Assembly: GCA_050789255.1 (NCBI GenBank)
Contig: JBOZRQ010000047.1
Coordinates: 1 to 50,561 of the forward strand
Direction: 5' to 3'
Origin: JBOZRQ01 sp050789255
GTDB taxonomy: Bacteria; Bacillota; Sulfobacillia; Symbiobacteriales; Symbiobacteriaceae
DNA length: 50,561 nucleotides
Shown here: positions 8,093 to 15,780 of the stretch, one piece after another
Layout: each line of letters starts with the position of its first letter
Numbering within the stretch: the stretch's first letter is position 1
Notes under the pieces: model-generated
The model's database searches: none
Seen by the model: only the letters and a program-made list of their open reading frames with translations
Told to the model about the DNA's origin: nothing
Made by a program: the position numbers and the translations under genes

Positions 8093-8126
8093 ATTTTTCA
8101 CCCTCGCTTCGGTGTGAGTGGAAAAT
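8093..8126. repeat. Imperfect inverted repeat with UUCG loop
   Basis: Arms 8093-8107 and 8112-8126 form 13 pairs (three of them G-T/T-G wobbles) out of 15 positions around the loop TTCG, closed by C-G. As RNA on the plus strand this would be a very stable cUUCGg tetraloop, although the flanking genes are on the minus strand. The end of the left arm (TTTTCACCC) and the right arm (GAGTGGAAAA) resemble those of the repeat at 8220-8283. Confidence 0.6.
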
Positions 8127-8219
8127 CATTACATATTCCCCCCGATGGTGCCGTCGGAGCCTGCATAACTAACCGGATAACGGGCCTGCCGCACCGATTT
8201 GTACGGGGTGGGGGTACGG

Positions 8220-8283
8220 TTTCACCCAACGCCAAGCGGGCATATGTACTGGTTTTCCAGCCAGGGCCCGCTTTGGGTGGAAA
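8220..8283. repeat. Long imperfect inverted repeat downstream of the acylase gene
   Basis: Outer arms TTTCACCCA (8220-8228) and TGGGTGGAAA (8274-8283) pair with one bulge. An inner GCGGGC (8236-8241) pairs with GCCCGC (8266-8271), and an apical ctgg/ccag hairpin fits between. It lies just beyond the stop of the minus-strand acylase gene, so it could act as its terminator, but no T-run follows. The outer ends resemble those of the repeat at 8093-8126. Confidence 0.6.
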
Positions 8284-8291
8284 GCTATTTA

Positions 8292-10505
8292 CTATTCTCC
8301 GGCCGTCGGCGCTTCCTGCTCCAGGATGCGCTCCCAGCTGTAGAGCATGGGCACCAGGCGGTGGCCCTGCCAGGCTTCGGCTTGCAGGTCAGGCACGACC
8401 CAACCGCTGCTGTCCCAGTCAGCCAGGTCAAAGACGTACCGGGCGACCGAGGTGCCGCTCACAGTGAAGCCGGTGCCCGGGTGGTAGCTGGCCGCCTGCA
8501 CCGTGTCGCCGTCGCCGTCCATGGGGACAGGCGCCGGGCTCAGGCCCTCGCCCGGGAAGAGCCCTGCCAGCGGGTGCTGCGACCGGACCTGGTGCAGCCG
8601 GCCCCACTGCCAGGCGCCCATGTCCGGGCCGAACTGGCTGCCTAACGCGGCAACGGCTGCTTCAAGGGCGTCAGTCAGCAGTTGGCCCCAACTCATGCCA
8701 GAAGGCAGCAAGGTCGTGTCGTTCGACCGAATCCGCTCCCAGACCGTTCGGCGCAGGTTGGCGACCATTTGTGGCCCGCCCCGGCCGCTCGCAGAGAATG
8801 CCTCCGGGAACAGCGGTCCCAACAGTGGGCGAAGGAGGGCGCCCACCAGTTCCTCACGCATCGCGTTGTAGATGGCGGGCGCCGCCAGGTCGGCCTTCAC
8901 CTGGCCGTCCCACGAGCGCAGCAGCTCCAGCGCGGCAGCGCCTTCCGGGGACACAGGGTGCACGAGGTCCAGCACGCCCTTCATCTCCAGCGCGCAAAGC
9001 GAGAGCACGTCGGCATGAATGGAGGCCATCTCCGCCACGGTGAGCGGGGAGGAAGCTCCCATCAGCCGGTCTGTGATCCGGCGGGCCCGGTACTGCGCCG
9101 TAAACTGCAGGGCGATGTAGTACGGATAATCCCCACCCACTACCTGGTTGTTTGCCGTCACCACATAGCCTGCATTCAAAACATGAGGCAGCTCCTCGAA
9201 GGGGATCATGCCCCGCCACTCGTACTCCCCGCTCCAGCCGGGGACCGGCAGCCAGCCGTTCACCGTGGGGCGCAGCGGGACCGCGCCGCGCATGCGGTAC
9301 CCGGTGTTGCCGTCCACGTCGGCATAAAGCAGGTTGTTGACCGGGTCAACCCAGCCCCGCATGGTGGCGTCCAACTCCACACATGACCTGGCCTTCAGCA
9401 TGGGGAGCAGGCACTCCCAGCCGGGGTTCTCGGGCAGGGTGGCCGTATAAGCCATACTCAGGGCATAGCCACGGGCCGGGCCGCCGCCGATGACCGGGCC
9501 ATGGTGTGTGCGGATGACATCGAACTCAACCGGGGCGCCGCCCCTCACCCCGATCCGCTCCCGCTTAACCTCCCCCTGAAGCCACTTCTCCCGGAAGAGA
9601 TACTTGTCACCCTCAAAGCGCTCCACGAACAGGTCCTGGGTGTCGGCGCCCGTGTGGGTAATGCACCAGGCGACCCGGTCGTTATGCCCGAAGTGCGGGA
9701 ATCCCGGCAGGCCTGGGAACGAGAGGCCCGCCACATCGAACTCGTCGCAGGCGATGTGGTTCTGGTAGTACACGTTGGGCACGTCGATCGCCCGGTGCGG
9801 GTCGCCGGCCATGAGGGGCTTGCCGGAGGCGGTGCGGGCGCCGTCCACCACCCAGTTGTTGCTCCCGCCCTGCTCATCCTTCATCCAGGCGATCCCGCCG
9901 GCGACGGCCAGCAGCTCGGAGACCGCCGTCTCGACGGCGCCCTGGAAGGTGGCCCCGGGTGGCAGGATCAGCAGGTCGCCCTCCCGCTCGGTCGGGTAGA
10001 GGGCCTTCAGCAGCTCCGGACCCAGGCGGTTCATCAGCTTGGCGCGCCAGAGCTTGCCCTCCCAGACGCCCATCATCACGTGGCGGACCTTATAGACCGC
10101 CATGCCGTCCCAGGGCTGCCAGGGCTCGGGCGCCAGGCCCAGTAACGCAAACTCGCGCGGCAGCGACGACGCCTGACCCACAAATGCGTTTACCCCAGCT
10201 GTATAAGCGTCGAACATCGCACGGGAGGCGGCGCCCAGGCGCTCGTAGTCCCGCCGGGAGGATTCGTAAAGGCCAAACCGGCGCATTAGCATATCTTGGG
10301 CGACACCGGCCTGACCCACCAGCTCAGCCCAGCGCCCGGCTGCCCGGCGCCGGTCGTACTCCATTTGCCACAGGCGGTCCTGCGCATGCACAAAGCCCTG
10401 AGCAAAGAAAGCATCGGCTGCCGAGCCTGCCTTCGCGTGCGGAATCCCCCACCGATCCCGGATGATGCTCACCGGCCCGTTCAGCCCCTGCAACAGCGTA
10501 GACAT
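8292..10505 (-). CDS. Penicillin acylase family N-terminal-nucleophile hydrolase
   Basis: The 737-residue precursor has the order alpha chain, spacer, beta chain. The expected autocatalytic cleavage point is GGSNNW, making Ser215 the N-terminal nucleophile of the beta chain, followed by ASGKPLMAGDPH. Early blocks such as RDRWGIPHAKAGS and FAQGFVHAQDRLWQM are diagnostic. No signal peptide is visible, so it may stay in the cytoplasm. Substrates could be penicillin-like amides, acyl-homoserine lactones or other N-acyl compounds. The ATG at 10505 is preceded by ggaggggga; the frame is open further upstream, but only through the broken hydrolase gene, so I do not extend it. Confidence 0.9.
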   Translation of the reverse strand: MSTLLQGLNGPVSIIRDRWGIPHAKAGSAADAFFAQGFVHAQDRLWQMEYDRRRAAGRWAELVGQAGVAQDMLMRRFGLYESSRRDYERLGAASRAMFDAYTAGVNAFVGQASSLPREFALLGLAPEPWQPWDGMAVYKVRHVMMGVWEGKLWRAKLMNRLGPELLKALYPTEREGDLLILPPGATFQGAVETAVSELLAVAGGIAWMKDEQGGSNNWVVDGARTASGKPLMAGDPHRAIDVPNVYYQNHIACDEFDVAGLSFPGLPGFPHFGHNDRVAWCITHTGADTQDLFVERFEGDKYLFREKWLQGEVKRERIGVRGGAPVEFDVIRTHHGPVIGGGPARGYALSMAYTATLPENPGWECLLPMLKARSCVELDATMRGWVDPVNNLLYADVDGNTGYRMRGAVPLRPTVNGWLPVPGWSGEYEWRGMIPFEELPHVLNAGYVVTANNQVVGGDYPYYIALQFTAQYRARRITDRLMGASSPLTVAEMASIHADVLSLCALEMKGVLDLVHPVSPEGAAALELLRSWDGQVKADLAAPAIYNAMREELVGALLRPLLGPLFPEAFSASGRGGPQMVANLRRTVWERIRSNDTTLLPSGMSWGQLLTDALEAAVAALGSQFGPDMGAWQWGRLHQVRSQHPLAGLFPGEGLSPAPVPMDGDGDTVQAASYHPGTGFTVSGTSVARYVFDLADWDSSGWVVPDLQAEAWQGHRLVPMLYSWERILEQEAPTAGE

Positions 10506-10591
10506 GGTTGTCTTCCCCCTCCGGCAACACGGTGGCCCGGTCACCATAGATTGGCTGTAGGCATAGTTCGGGGCTGGCCGGAACGGTTCCT

Positions 10592-11183
10592 CTACCCGAC
10601 CAGCTGTCGAGGCAGGTCGTTGAACGGCTGCCCCGTTCCCTGGACCCGGTGGCCGGACTCGGTGATCACGGCCCGCTCTGCACCTATGGCCCTGGCGACT
10701 GCGTCGGACATCGCCTCGAAGGCCGGGTTCCACCCGCCGGAAACGACCAGCTTGGGCCAGGGAGCCGCCTTCACCACCTCGGATGGAACCGCCACGGTCC
10801 AGGGGCGCCCCTCCAGCATGGTCGCACGGATCCCCTTGCGGTAGGCGGGCGTCAGCTGCAGCTTCGACAGGTCCCCGCTGCCGCCCCATGCCTTGTCCAA
10901 CAAGGCCAGGAACTCTTCCTCCGAAGCCGATAGCGCCGCCGAATACGCAGGCTCCATGGCAGCGATCAGCTCCTCCACGGCGGCATGGCCCCTGGCCAGG
11001 CTCATCGCCCCGGGCTCGATCAGCAGCAGCGATTTGACCCGGTCGGGCCGCGCAGCGGCCGCCAGCAGCGCGACCAGGCCGCCCAGGGAGAATCCCACCA
11101 CGTGGGCGCCGTCGCCCCGCAGCTCCGCCATGGATCAGTAGAATGGTGTCGCCGCCCTCGCCCCAAACCCGTACGTTCGTCAT
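10592..11183 (-). pseudogene. Alpha/beta hydrolase broken by an internal deletion
   Basis: The N-terminal strand leading to ILLIHG is read from the ATG at 11183 (site aaggag eight bases upstream). The rest, starting AELRGDGAHVVGFSLGGLVA with the GFSLGG nucleophile elbow, is in another frame and ends at 10592. Intact relatives have roughly 60-75 residues between the HG oxyanion motif and GxSxG. Here only about a dozen remain, so ~150 bp seem to be missing and the frame is lost at the sequence atccatgg (about 11128-11135). The C-terminal GHRV segment with the likely catalytic histidine is still present. A shorter product from the internal ATG would lack the oxyanion loop. Confidence 0.8.
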
Positions 11184-11271
11184 CTGCGACATCTCCTTTC
11201 ACGGAAAGCCGTCGTCAATAGAAGTATAAGAACTAGCGTGTCAACCTTTGCCGCAACTGCTGTCGTCTGCA

Positions 11272-11285
11272 GTTGACATGTCAAC
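11272..11285. promoter_or_regulatory. Perfect 14-bp palindrome, likely operator
   Basis: GTTGACATGTCAAC is an exact palindrome 13 bases before the regulator start and 87 bases before the divergent hydrolase. A further half-like copy, GTGTCAAC, lies at 11238-11245. The position suits an operator for the adjacent XRE regulator. It also contains TTGACA, but no -10 box is well placed for either gene. Confidence 0.5.
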
Positions 11286-11297
11286 AGGAGAACGTAG

Positions 11298-12129
11298 ATG
11301 CACGTCGGGACAAGAATCCGTGCCCAACGCCTTGCCCTGGGGCTCTCCCAGCAGCAGCTCGCCGGCCGTGAGCTGACCCCCTCATTCATCAGTGCAGTGG
11401 AGCTCGGCAAGGTGGGTCCTTCCCGTGAGACCCTGGAGCTGCTCGCCTCCCGCCTGAAGAGGCCCGTGTCCGACTTTCTCACGGGTTCGCAGGAAGCGAC
11501 GCCGCTGAGCCAAGCGCTGCTGCGCACCGCCGAGCACGAATCAGGGCTGGGGAACCACGACACCGCCGTCACCGCAGCCAGGCACGCCGTTCAGGTCGCA
11601 GAAACCTCCAGCGTGCCCGACCAGTTCAGAGCCCGCACCGCCTTGGTACGCGTCCTGAAAGCATCTGGCCCGCAAGGGCATCATCCACAAGGAGCAAGGG
11701 GACGGGGAGACCGCTCTGCGGTGTTTTCGGCAGGCTCATGAGCTGTGTCAGCAGGCGAGGTCCAAGTACGCAACCGATGCGCTTCACCATATTGCGATGC
11801 TGGAGGCCGACCGGGGAAACTGGGAGACGGCGCACTCGCTCTACCGCCAGTGCTTGGCCGAGTACGGCGCCCGGAACGACGGACCGTCCCAGGCTTGGGT
11901 GCTGAAGCACATCGCCCAGCACCACCAGCACCGGGGGGACGTGGGCGCCGCAGTCGCCCGCTGCCGGCAGGCCCTCGCCGTTCTGGACGACCAACAGGAT
12001 GCACCGGAGCAGCGTGCGCACATTTGCCTGCTCCTGGGGGAGCTGTATGGGCGGCTCGGTGAGCCTGACCGAGCCCGGGAGTTGATCGGGTGCGGTCGGA
12101 CAATTCTGCGCCTACTCAACCACACTTGA
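11298..12129 (+). pseudogene. XRE-family helix-turn-helix regulator with TPR repeats, frameshifted
   Basis: The N-terminal ~65 residues are a classic XRE helix-turn-helix (GTRIRAQRLALGLSQQQLAG, then FISAVELGKVGPSRETLELL). The following helical repeats (NHDTAVTAARHAVQVAETSS) look like TPRs. The frame is lost between 11656 and 11667. Helical TPR sequence resumes in the +1 frame as LARKGIIHKEQGDGETALRC and continues to 12129 (NWETAHSLYRQCLAEYGA, and so on). A single-base indel explains the break. Restored, the protein would have ~277 residues. Sequencing error and genuine decay both remain possible; the damaged divergent neighbour favours decay. Confidence 0.8.
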
Positions 12130-12154
12130 CCGTAACGTATCTTCTGGGTACTCT
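12126..12154 (+). promoter_or_regulatory. Sigma-A-type promoter for panD
   Basis: TTGACC (12126-12131), 17-base spacer, TACTCT (12149-12154). It overlaps the stop of the damaged regulator and gives a leader of about 60 bases before panD. Confidence 0.5.
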
Positions 12155-12219
12155 AATATTTGGCCGGGACCGCGCCGAAGCCGCGGCCTGGACCACGGGA
12201 ACGACAGGAGGGCCGCCCT

Positions 12220-12585
12220 ATGATGCGGACCATGTTCAAATCGAAGATCCACCGTGCCACCGTCACCGAGGCGAACCTGAACTACGTGGGCTCCATCACC
12301 ATCGACAGCGACCTGTTGAAGGCCGCTGACATTCTGGAGTACGAACAGGTCTCCGTAGTGAACGTGAACAACGGTGCCCGCCTCGAGACCTATACCATCG
12401 CCGGACCTGCCGGCTCGGGCGTGATCTGCCTGAACGGAGCGGCGGCCAGGCTGGTTCAGCCGGGCGACCTGGTGATCATCATCTCCTATGCGCAGCTGAC
12501 GGAGGCAGAGTTGGCGAACTTCAAGCCCACCGTAGTCCTGGTGGACGCGGAGAACCGCATGTTGGAACCGGTCGGCGCCAAGTAG
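12220..12585 (+). CDS. panD: Aspartate 1-decarboxylase proenzyme
   Basis: PanD makes beta-alanine from aspartate for pantothenate and coenzyme A. It is a pyruvoyl enzyme that cuts itself between Gly24 and Ser25; with the ATG at 12220 these are exactly the G and S of LNYVGSIT, numbering identical to the E. coli protein. Other family blocks are MFKSKIHRATVTEANL, LETYTIAGPAGSGVICLNGA and VQPGDLVIIISYA. The protein has 121 residues. The site acaggagg lies upstream. panD stands alone here, with its own promoter and terminator; panB and panC are not in the window. Confidence 0.96.
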   Translation: MMRTMFKSKIHRATVTEANLNYVGSITIDSDLLKAADILEYEQVSVVNVNNGARLETYTIAGPAGSGVICLNGAAARLVQPGDLVIIISYAQLTEAELANFKPTVVLVDAENRMLEPVGAK

Positions 12586-12615
12586 CGATCTTTTCGCGGC
12601 AAGCGAATATGCAAG

Positions 12616-12645
12616 AAAGCGGGCCTTTTGGGGCCCGCTTTGTCT
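12616..12645 (+). terminator. Intrinsic terminator after panD
   Basis: Ten-base-pair perfect stem aaagcgggcc (12616-12625) / ggcccgcttt (12632-12641), followed by tgtctt. Confidence 0.85.
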
Positions 12646-12673
12646 TGTCGTCCAAATCTCAGAATGGTAATAT
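12645..12673 (+). promoter_or_regulatory. Sigma-A-type promoter for the GAF protein gene
   Basis: TTGTCG (12645-12650), 17-base spacer, TAATAT (12668-12673). Transcription would begin near 12680, which argues against the ATG at 12674 and for the ATG at 12707 as the start of the next gene. Confidence 0.55.
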
Positions 12674-12706
12674 ATGGATACACAGACAGGCAGCGGGGTG
12701 CTACGC

Positions 12707-13540
12707 ATGGAGAATCCCGTGGCGGAGGTTATTCAATATCTACTCCGCTCCAACTGGTTCCTGGTGCTCGGCTGCCTGGTGATCGGCATCTACCTGGCGG
12801 CGCTGCTCTGGAAGATCCTGCGCTCGGAAGAGGGCTTTCTGTTCGGTTACCGCGACTGGATTATTGGCAAATGGCAGTCCGATCGCGAAAAAACGGAACA
12901 CGTCAATCTGTCCGGCCATGTTCCCCTGGAGTCCCATCACAGCAGTCTCAACCGCCGCCGCTCTGCAGGTGCGCTTGAACGCGAACTCATTTTGAAGGCG
13001 AACGTTCTGAAACTGTCCCGGTTACTTGACGGCGATTTGGCGTACCTTATGGCCAACGATGCCGACGAGTGGGACACCAAGATCATGCGAGCCCTGCAGA
13101 CCATCGTCTCGGGCATCACCCGCGTCGTCCGCCCAGCCGGGCGTTGCCGCTGTGGTTTCTTCATCCTCGACGACGATTCCGAGCACCTGGTCATGGTGGT
13201 TGGCGAGGGCTATTCGGGCCTTCAGCGCCCACGGCTGGCCGTGGAGCACTCGTGTGCCGGGCGCGCCTTTGTAACCGGGGAGAACTATTATTGTCGCGAT
13301 ATTGCGGTTGACCCGGTCTATTGGCATTCCGCCCGAGGCCGGCGAGACTTCCGTTCCATTGCCTGCGCCCCGGTGCGGGCGGGCAACGCAGTTTACGGGG
13401 TCCTATGCCTGGACGCAACGGAACCTGGCGCCTTCAACCCGGAGGACTTCGAACACCTCGAACTCTTCGCTGCCAAACTAGCGGTCTTCTGCGCATTTCA
13501 TTCCCTCCAGGACGCCGGTTCTTGCGAACTTCCATCGTGA
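12707..13540 (+). CDS. Membrane-anchored GAF-domain protein
   Basis: A 277-residue protein with one N-terminal transmembrane helix (NWFLVLGCLVIGIYLAALLW, about residues 15-34), a basic juxtamembrane stretch, and a C-terminal GAF domain (residues ~125-265). GAF-type features are CRCGFFILDDDSEHLVMVVG, HSCAGRAFVTGENYYCRDIA and RSIACAPVRAGNAVYGVLCL. No kinase, GGDEF or HTH output domain follows, so it may sense a ligand and act through a partner. The small gene downstream overlaps or follows within 20 bases and is a candidate partner. Start choice is discussed under the promoter entry. Confidence 0.8.
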   Translation: MENPVAEVIQYLLRSNWFLVLGCLVIGIYLAALLWKILRSEEGFLFGYRDWIIGKWQSDREKTEHVNLSGHVPLESHHSSLNRRRSAGALERELILKANVLKLSRLLDGDLAYLMANDADEWDTKIMRALQTIVSGITRVVRPAGRCRCGFFILDDDSEHLVMVVGEGYSGLQRPRLAVEHSCAGRAFVTGENYYCRDIAVDPVYWHSARGRRDFRSIACAPVRAGNAVYGVLCLDATEPGAFNPEDFEHLELFAAKLAVFCAFHSLQDAGSCELPS

Positions 13541-13557
13541 AGGGGGGAATAGATGCG

Positions 13558-13755
13558 ATGCCAGATGCCAAAGCGGAAATGTCGACCACGCTCGAACAGG
13601 ATCGGGAGGCATACTTCGCCGGACGGATCTCAGCCCACGAGTACCTGAGCCGTAGCCTGCCACAAAGCCCGGAACCCGACCAGCACGGGCTGACCGAACA
13701 ACTCAAGCGAATTCTTGATCGATTGACCGGAAAACCTCGCCCACATTCACCATAA
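13558..13755 (+). CDS. Small hypothetical protein
   Basis: A 65-residue hydrophilic protein (starts MPDAKAEMSTTLEQDREAYF, ends with a helical SEQ-rich region and a short basic tail). I do not recognise the family. The ATG at 13558 follows the purine-rich site aaggggggaa; an alternative GTG at 13537 would overlap the preceding stop (GTGA). It is on the same strand immediately after the GAF protein, so the two are probably one transcript. Confidence 0.6.
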   Translation: MPDAKAEMSTTLEQDREAYFAGRISAHEYLSRSLPQSPEPDQHGLTEQLKRILDRLTGKPRPHSP

Positions 13756-13766
13756 TGTGACTTTCA

Positions 13767-13796
13767 TAATAGGTGCACCTTCGTGGCAACATACTA
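13767..13796 (+). promoter_or_regulatory. Sigma-G-like forespore promoter
   Basis: CATACTA (13790-13796) fits the sigma-G -10 pattern CATNHTA. TAATA (13767-13771), 18 bases upstream, matches four of five positions of the -35 pattern GHATR. It lies 23 bases before the spore protein start, which is preceded by the strong site caggaggtgac. Consensus quoted from memory of Bacillus. Confidence 0.6.
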
Positions 13797-13819
13797 GCGT
13801 CAGGAGGTGACACACCAAC

Positions 13820-14038
13820 ATGGCGAACAACAATAACAATCAGACGTTGGTTCCGCAGGCGAGGACGGCTCTGGATCAGCTGAAGTTCGAGACCGCTGCT
13901 GAGCTTGGCATCTCCAACTACAACCAGCAGTACAAGGGTGACCTGCCTTCCCGTGTAAACGGGTCGGTTGGTGGTTACATGGTCAAGAAGATGATCGCCC
14001 TGGCCGAGAGCCAGCTCGGCGGCGGCGCTGCCCGGTAA
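13820..14038 (+). CDS. Alpha/beta-type small acid-soluble spore protein
   Basis: These proteins coat and protect DNA in the dormant spore and are degraded on germination. The 72-residue protein shows the family pattern: asparagine/glutamine-rich start, ALDQLKFETAAELGI (the region cut by the germination protease Gpr, here FETAAE), then SRVNGSVGGYMVKKMIALAE with the invariant GSVGG. It has its own sigma-G-like promoter, an excellent ribosome binding site and a terminator. Its presence shows that the organism forms endospores. Confidence 0.95.
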   Translation: MANNNNNQTLVPQARTALDQLKFETAAELGISNYNQQYKGDLPSRVNGSVGGYMVKKMIALAESQLGGGAAR

Positions 14039-14059
14039 CGGGTAACGTTCGCTACATGG

Positions 14060-14086
14060 ACACCCCGGCCTTGGCCGGGGTGTTTG
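14060..14086 (+). terminator. Intrinsic terminator after the spore protein gene
   Basis: Stem acaccccgg (14060-14068) / ccggggtgt (14075-14083), loop ccttgg, then ttt. Confidence 0.8.
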
Positions 14087-14195
14087 CCTGTCTGCACACC
14101 CTCAAAAAGACACGCAAATGCGAGATTGAGGGACGTAACCGCCGAATTCCGTGCGTTTGGGGGATATTTCAAGGTGGAATCCGAGTGTAACGCTG

Positions 14196-14223
14196 TCGAC
14201 CACAGACTGGACCAGGCGTATAA
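14196..14223 (+). promoter_or_regulatory. Promoter for the first SulP gene
   Basis: TCGACC (14196-14201), 16-base spacer, perfect TATAAT (14218-14223). Transcription would start at about 14230-14232, on or next to the ATG at 14232, and there is no ribosome binding site. This suggests a leaderless mRNA. Confidence 0.55.
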
Positions 14224-14231
14224 TCTCAACC

Positions 14232-15761
14232 ATGTTGCTACAAAACACCCCCTCCTTAAGAAAACTGAATTGGGTCCAGTTGCGTGGTGACGTGTTTGGC
14301 GGGATTACCGCGGCCGTAGTGGCACTGCCGCTGGCGCTGGCGGTGGGCGCCCTGACCGGGGTTGGGGCTGCTGCGGGCCTGTATGGGGCGATTTTCACGG
14401 GCGTGTTTGCCGCGATGTTCGGCGGCACTGCCACGCAGATCACCGGACCCACCCTGACCACAATGGCGGTTGTGCTAACGACCTACGCCGCCGGCGGGTG
14501 GGAACAACTGGCCCTGGCGACCATCTTCGCCGGTCTCATTCAGATTGGCCTGGGCGCCGCGCGGCTGGGCCGATTCATTACCTTTATTCCGCAGCCGGTC
14601 ATTGCTGGGTTTACCAACGGCATGGCCGCTTATATTTTTGCCAAGCAGGTGCCTACCTTCGCCAAAGCGCCGCTGATCGGCCTGGCGGCGATGTTGGTTA
14701 TGTACCTGTGGCCGAAGCTGAACCGGGTGGTGCCGGGCTCCCTGGTGGCCCTGGTAATCACCACGGCGGGCGCCTTCTACCTGGGCTGGACCCATCAGGG
14801 CTATATGCTCTGGCAGCCCGCCGAAGTGATCGGCACGATTCCCAGCGGATTTCCGGCCTTTCATCTGCCGTCTCTGAGCCTTTCGGCGCTGCAGCCGGCA
14901 TTTACCGCCGGCCTGACGCTGGCGCTGATCGCATCGATCGAGTCGCTGCTGTCAGCCGTGATTGTTGATGATATGACCAACTCCCGCCACCAGCTCGATA
15001 AGGAGCTCGTCGGGCAGGGCATCGGCAACGTGGTCGCCGCCTTCTTCCGGGGCATCGTGGGCAACGGCGCCATCGTCCGCAGTGTGGTGAACACCCGGGC
15101 CGGCGGCCGGACCCGGCTGTCCGGGGTACTCCATGGTGTGGTCATCCTCATCATCACCATGAGCCTGGGCGGCCTGGCTGAACAGGTTCCGATGGCTACC
15201 CTGGCCGGCATTCTGATGATGACCGCCGTGGGCATGCTCGACTGGCAGTCGCTGCGGGACCTGCGGAGCCACCACCTTACCGACTCGGTGGTCATGGTGG
15301 TAACGGCGGTTCTGACCTACTTTACGCCCCTGACCTTCGCCGTGGGCGTGGGTGTGCTCTTATCGGCGCTGCTCTTTGCGATGCGCATGAGCCAGTCCCG
15401 GGTGATGTCCACCGAGGTGGAGCCGGGTGTTACGGTGATCACGGTGGACGGCCCGCTCTTCTTCGGCGATGCCAGCCTCCTTCAGGACCACTGTGATCGG
15501 TGCAGCGGGGTGGTTATTGCCGACCTGACCCGCATGAGCGTGGTGGATGCCACCGGTGCGGTGACGTTGCGCAAGCTGGTGCAGCGGGCGCCCTCCCAGA
15601 GCAGACGCTTGGCGGTTTGCGGCCTCAGCGATCACTGCCGTGCTACGCTGGATGCCCTTGGCGCTCTGCAAGACGTGCCGATCTACCCGAACCTGGCGGC
15701 AGCGGTGGCCGCTGAACGGCCCCGGGAAGAAAGCGAAAACGAAGGCGCCTCCGCTTCATAG
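14232..15761 (+). CDS. SulP family anion transporter with STAS domain
   Basis: A 509-residue inner-membrane protein with many hydrophobic segments. The N-terminal signature GGITAAVVALPLALAVGAL is typical of bacterial SulP proteins. The C-terminal ~110 residues form a STAS domain (VITVDGPLFFGDASLL, and DLTRMSVVDATGAVTLRKLV with the conserved DATG loop). SulP members carry sulfate, bicarbonate, nitrate or dicarboxylates; the substrate is not readable here. The start is the ATG at 14232; an upstream frame from 14151 lacks a promoter and a binding site. The gene ends tail to tail with a close paralogue. Confidence 0.88.
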   Translation: MLLQNTPSLRKLNWVQLRGDVFGGITAAVVALPLALAVGALTGVGAAAGLYGAIFTGVFAAMFGGTATQITGPTLTTMAVVLTTYAAGGWEQLALATIFAGLIQIGLGAARLGRFITFIPQPVIAGFTNGMAAYIFAKQVPTFAKAPLIGLAAMLVMYLWPKLNRVVPGSLVALVITTAGAFYLGWTHQGYMLWQPAEVIGTIPSGFPAFHLPSLSLSALQPAFTAGLTLALIASIESLLSAVIVDDMTNSRHQLDKELVGQGIGNVVAAFFRGIVGNGAIVRSVVNTRAGGRTRLSGVLHGVVILIITMSLGGLAEQVPMATLAGILMMTAVGMLDWQSLRDLRSHHLTDSVVMVVTAVLTYFTPLTFAVGVGVLLSALLFAMRMSQSRVMSTEVEPGVTVITVDGPLFFGDASLLQDHCDRCSGVVIADLTRMSVVDATGAVTLRKLVQRAPSQSRRLAVCGLSDHCRATLDALGALQDVPIYPNLAAAVAAERPREESENEGASAS

Positions 15762-15780
15762 CGGGGCGCCTCTTTGCTTT
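15743..15780. terminator. Terminator between the convergent SulP genes
   Basis: Stem aggcgcc..ccgc (from 15743) / gcgg..ggcgcct (to 15771) with the first SulP stop codon in the loop, followed by ctttgcttt. The second gene's stop lies in the T-rich tail. Confidence 0.7.

Noticed and set aside
8292..11192. A single open frame of 966 codons on the minus strand covering the acylase and the region upstream
   Set aside because: The first ~229 codons are the broken hydrolase read out of frame (Gly/Arg-rich nonsense after ILLIHG); the acylase has its own ATG and ribosome binding site at 10505.
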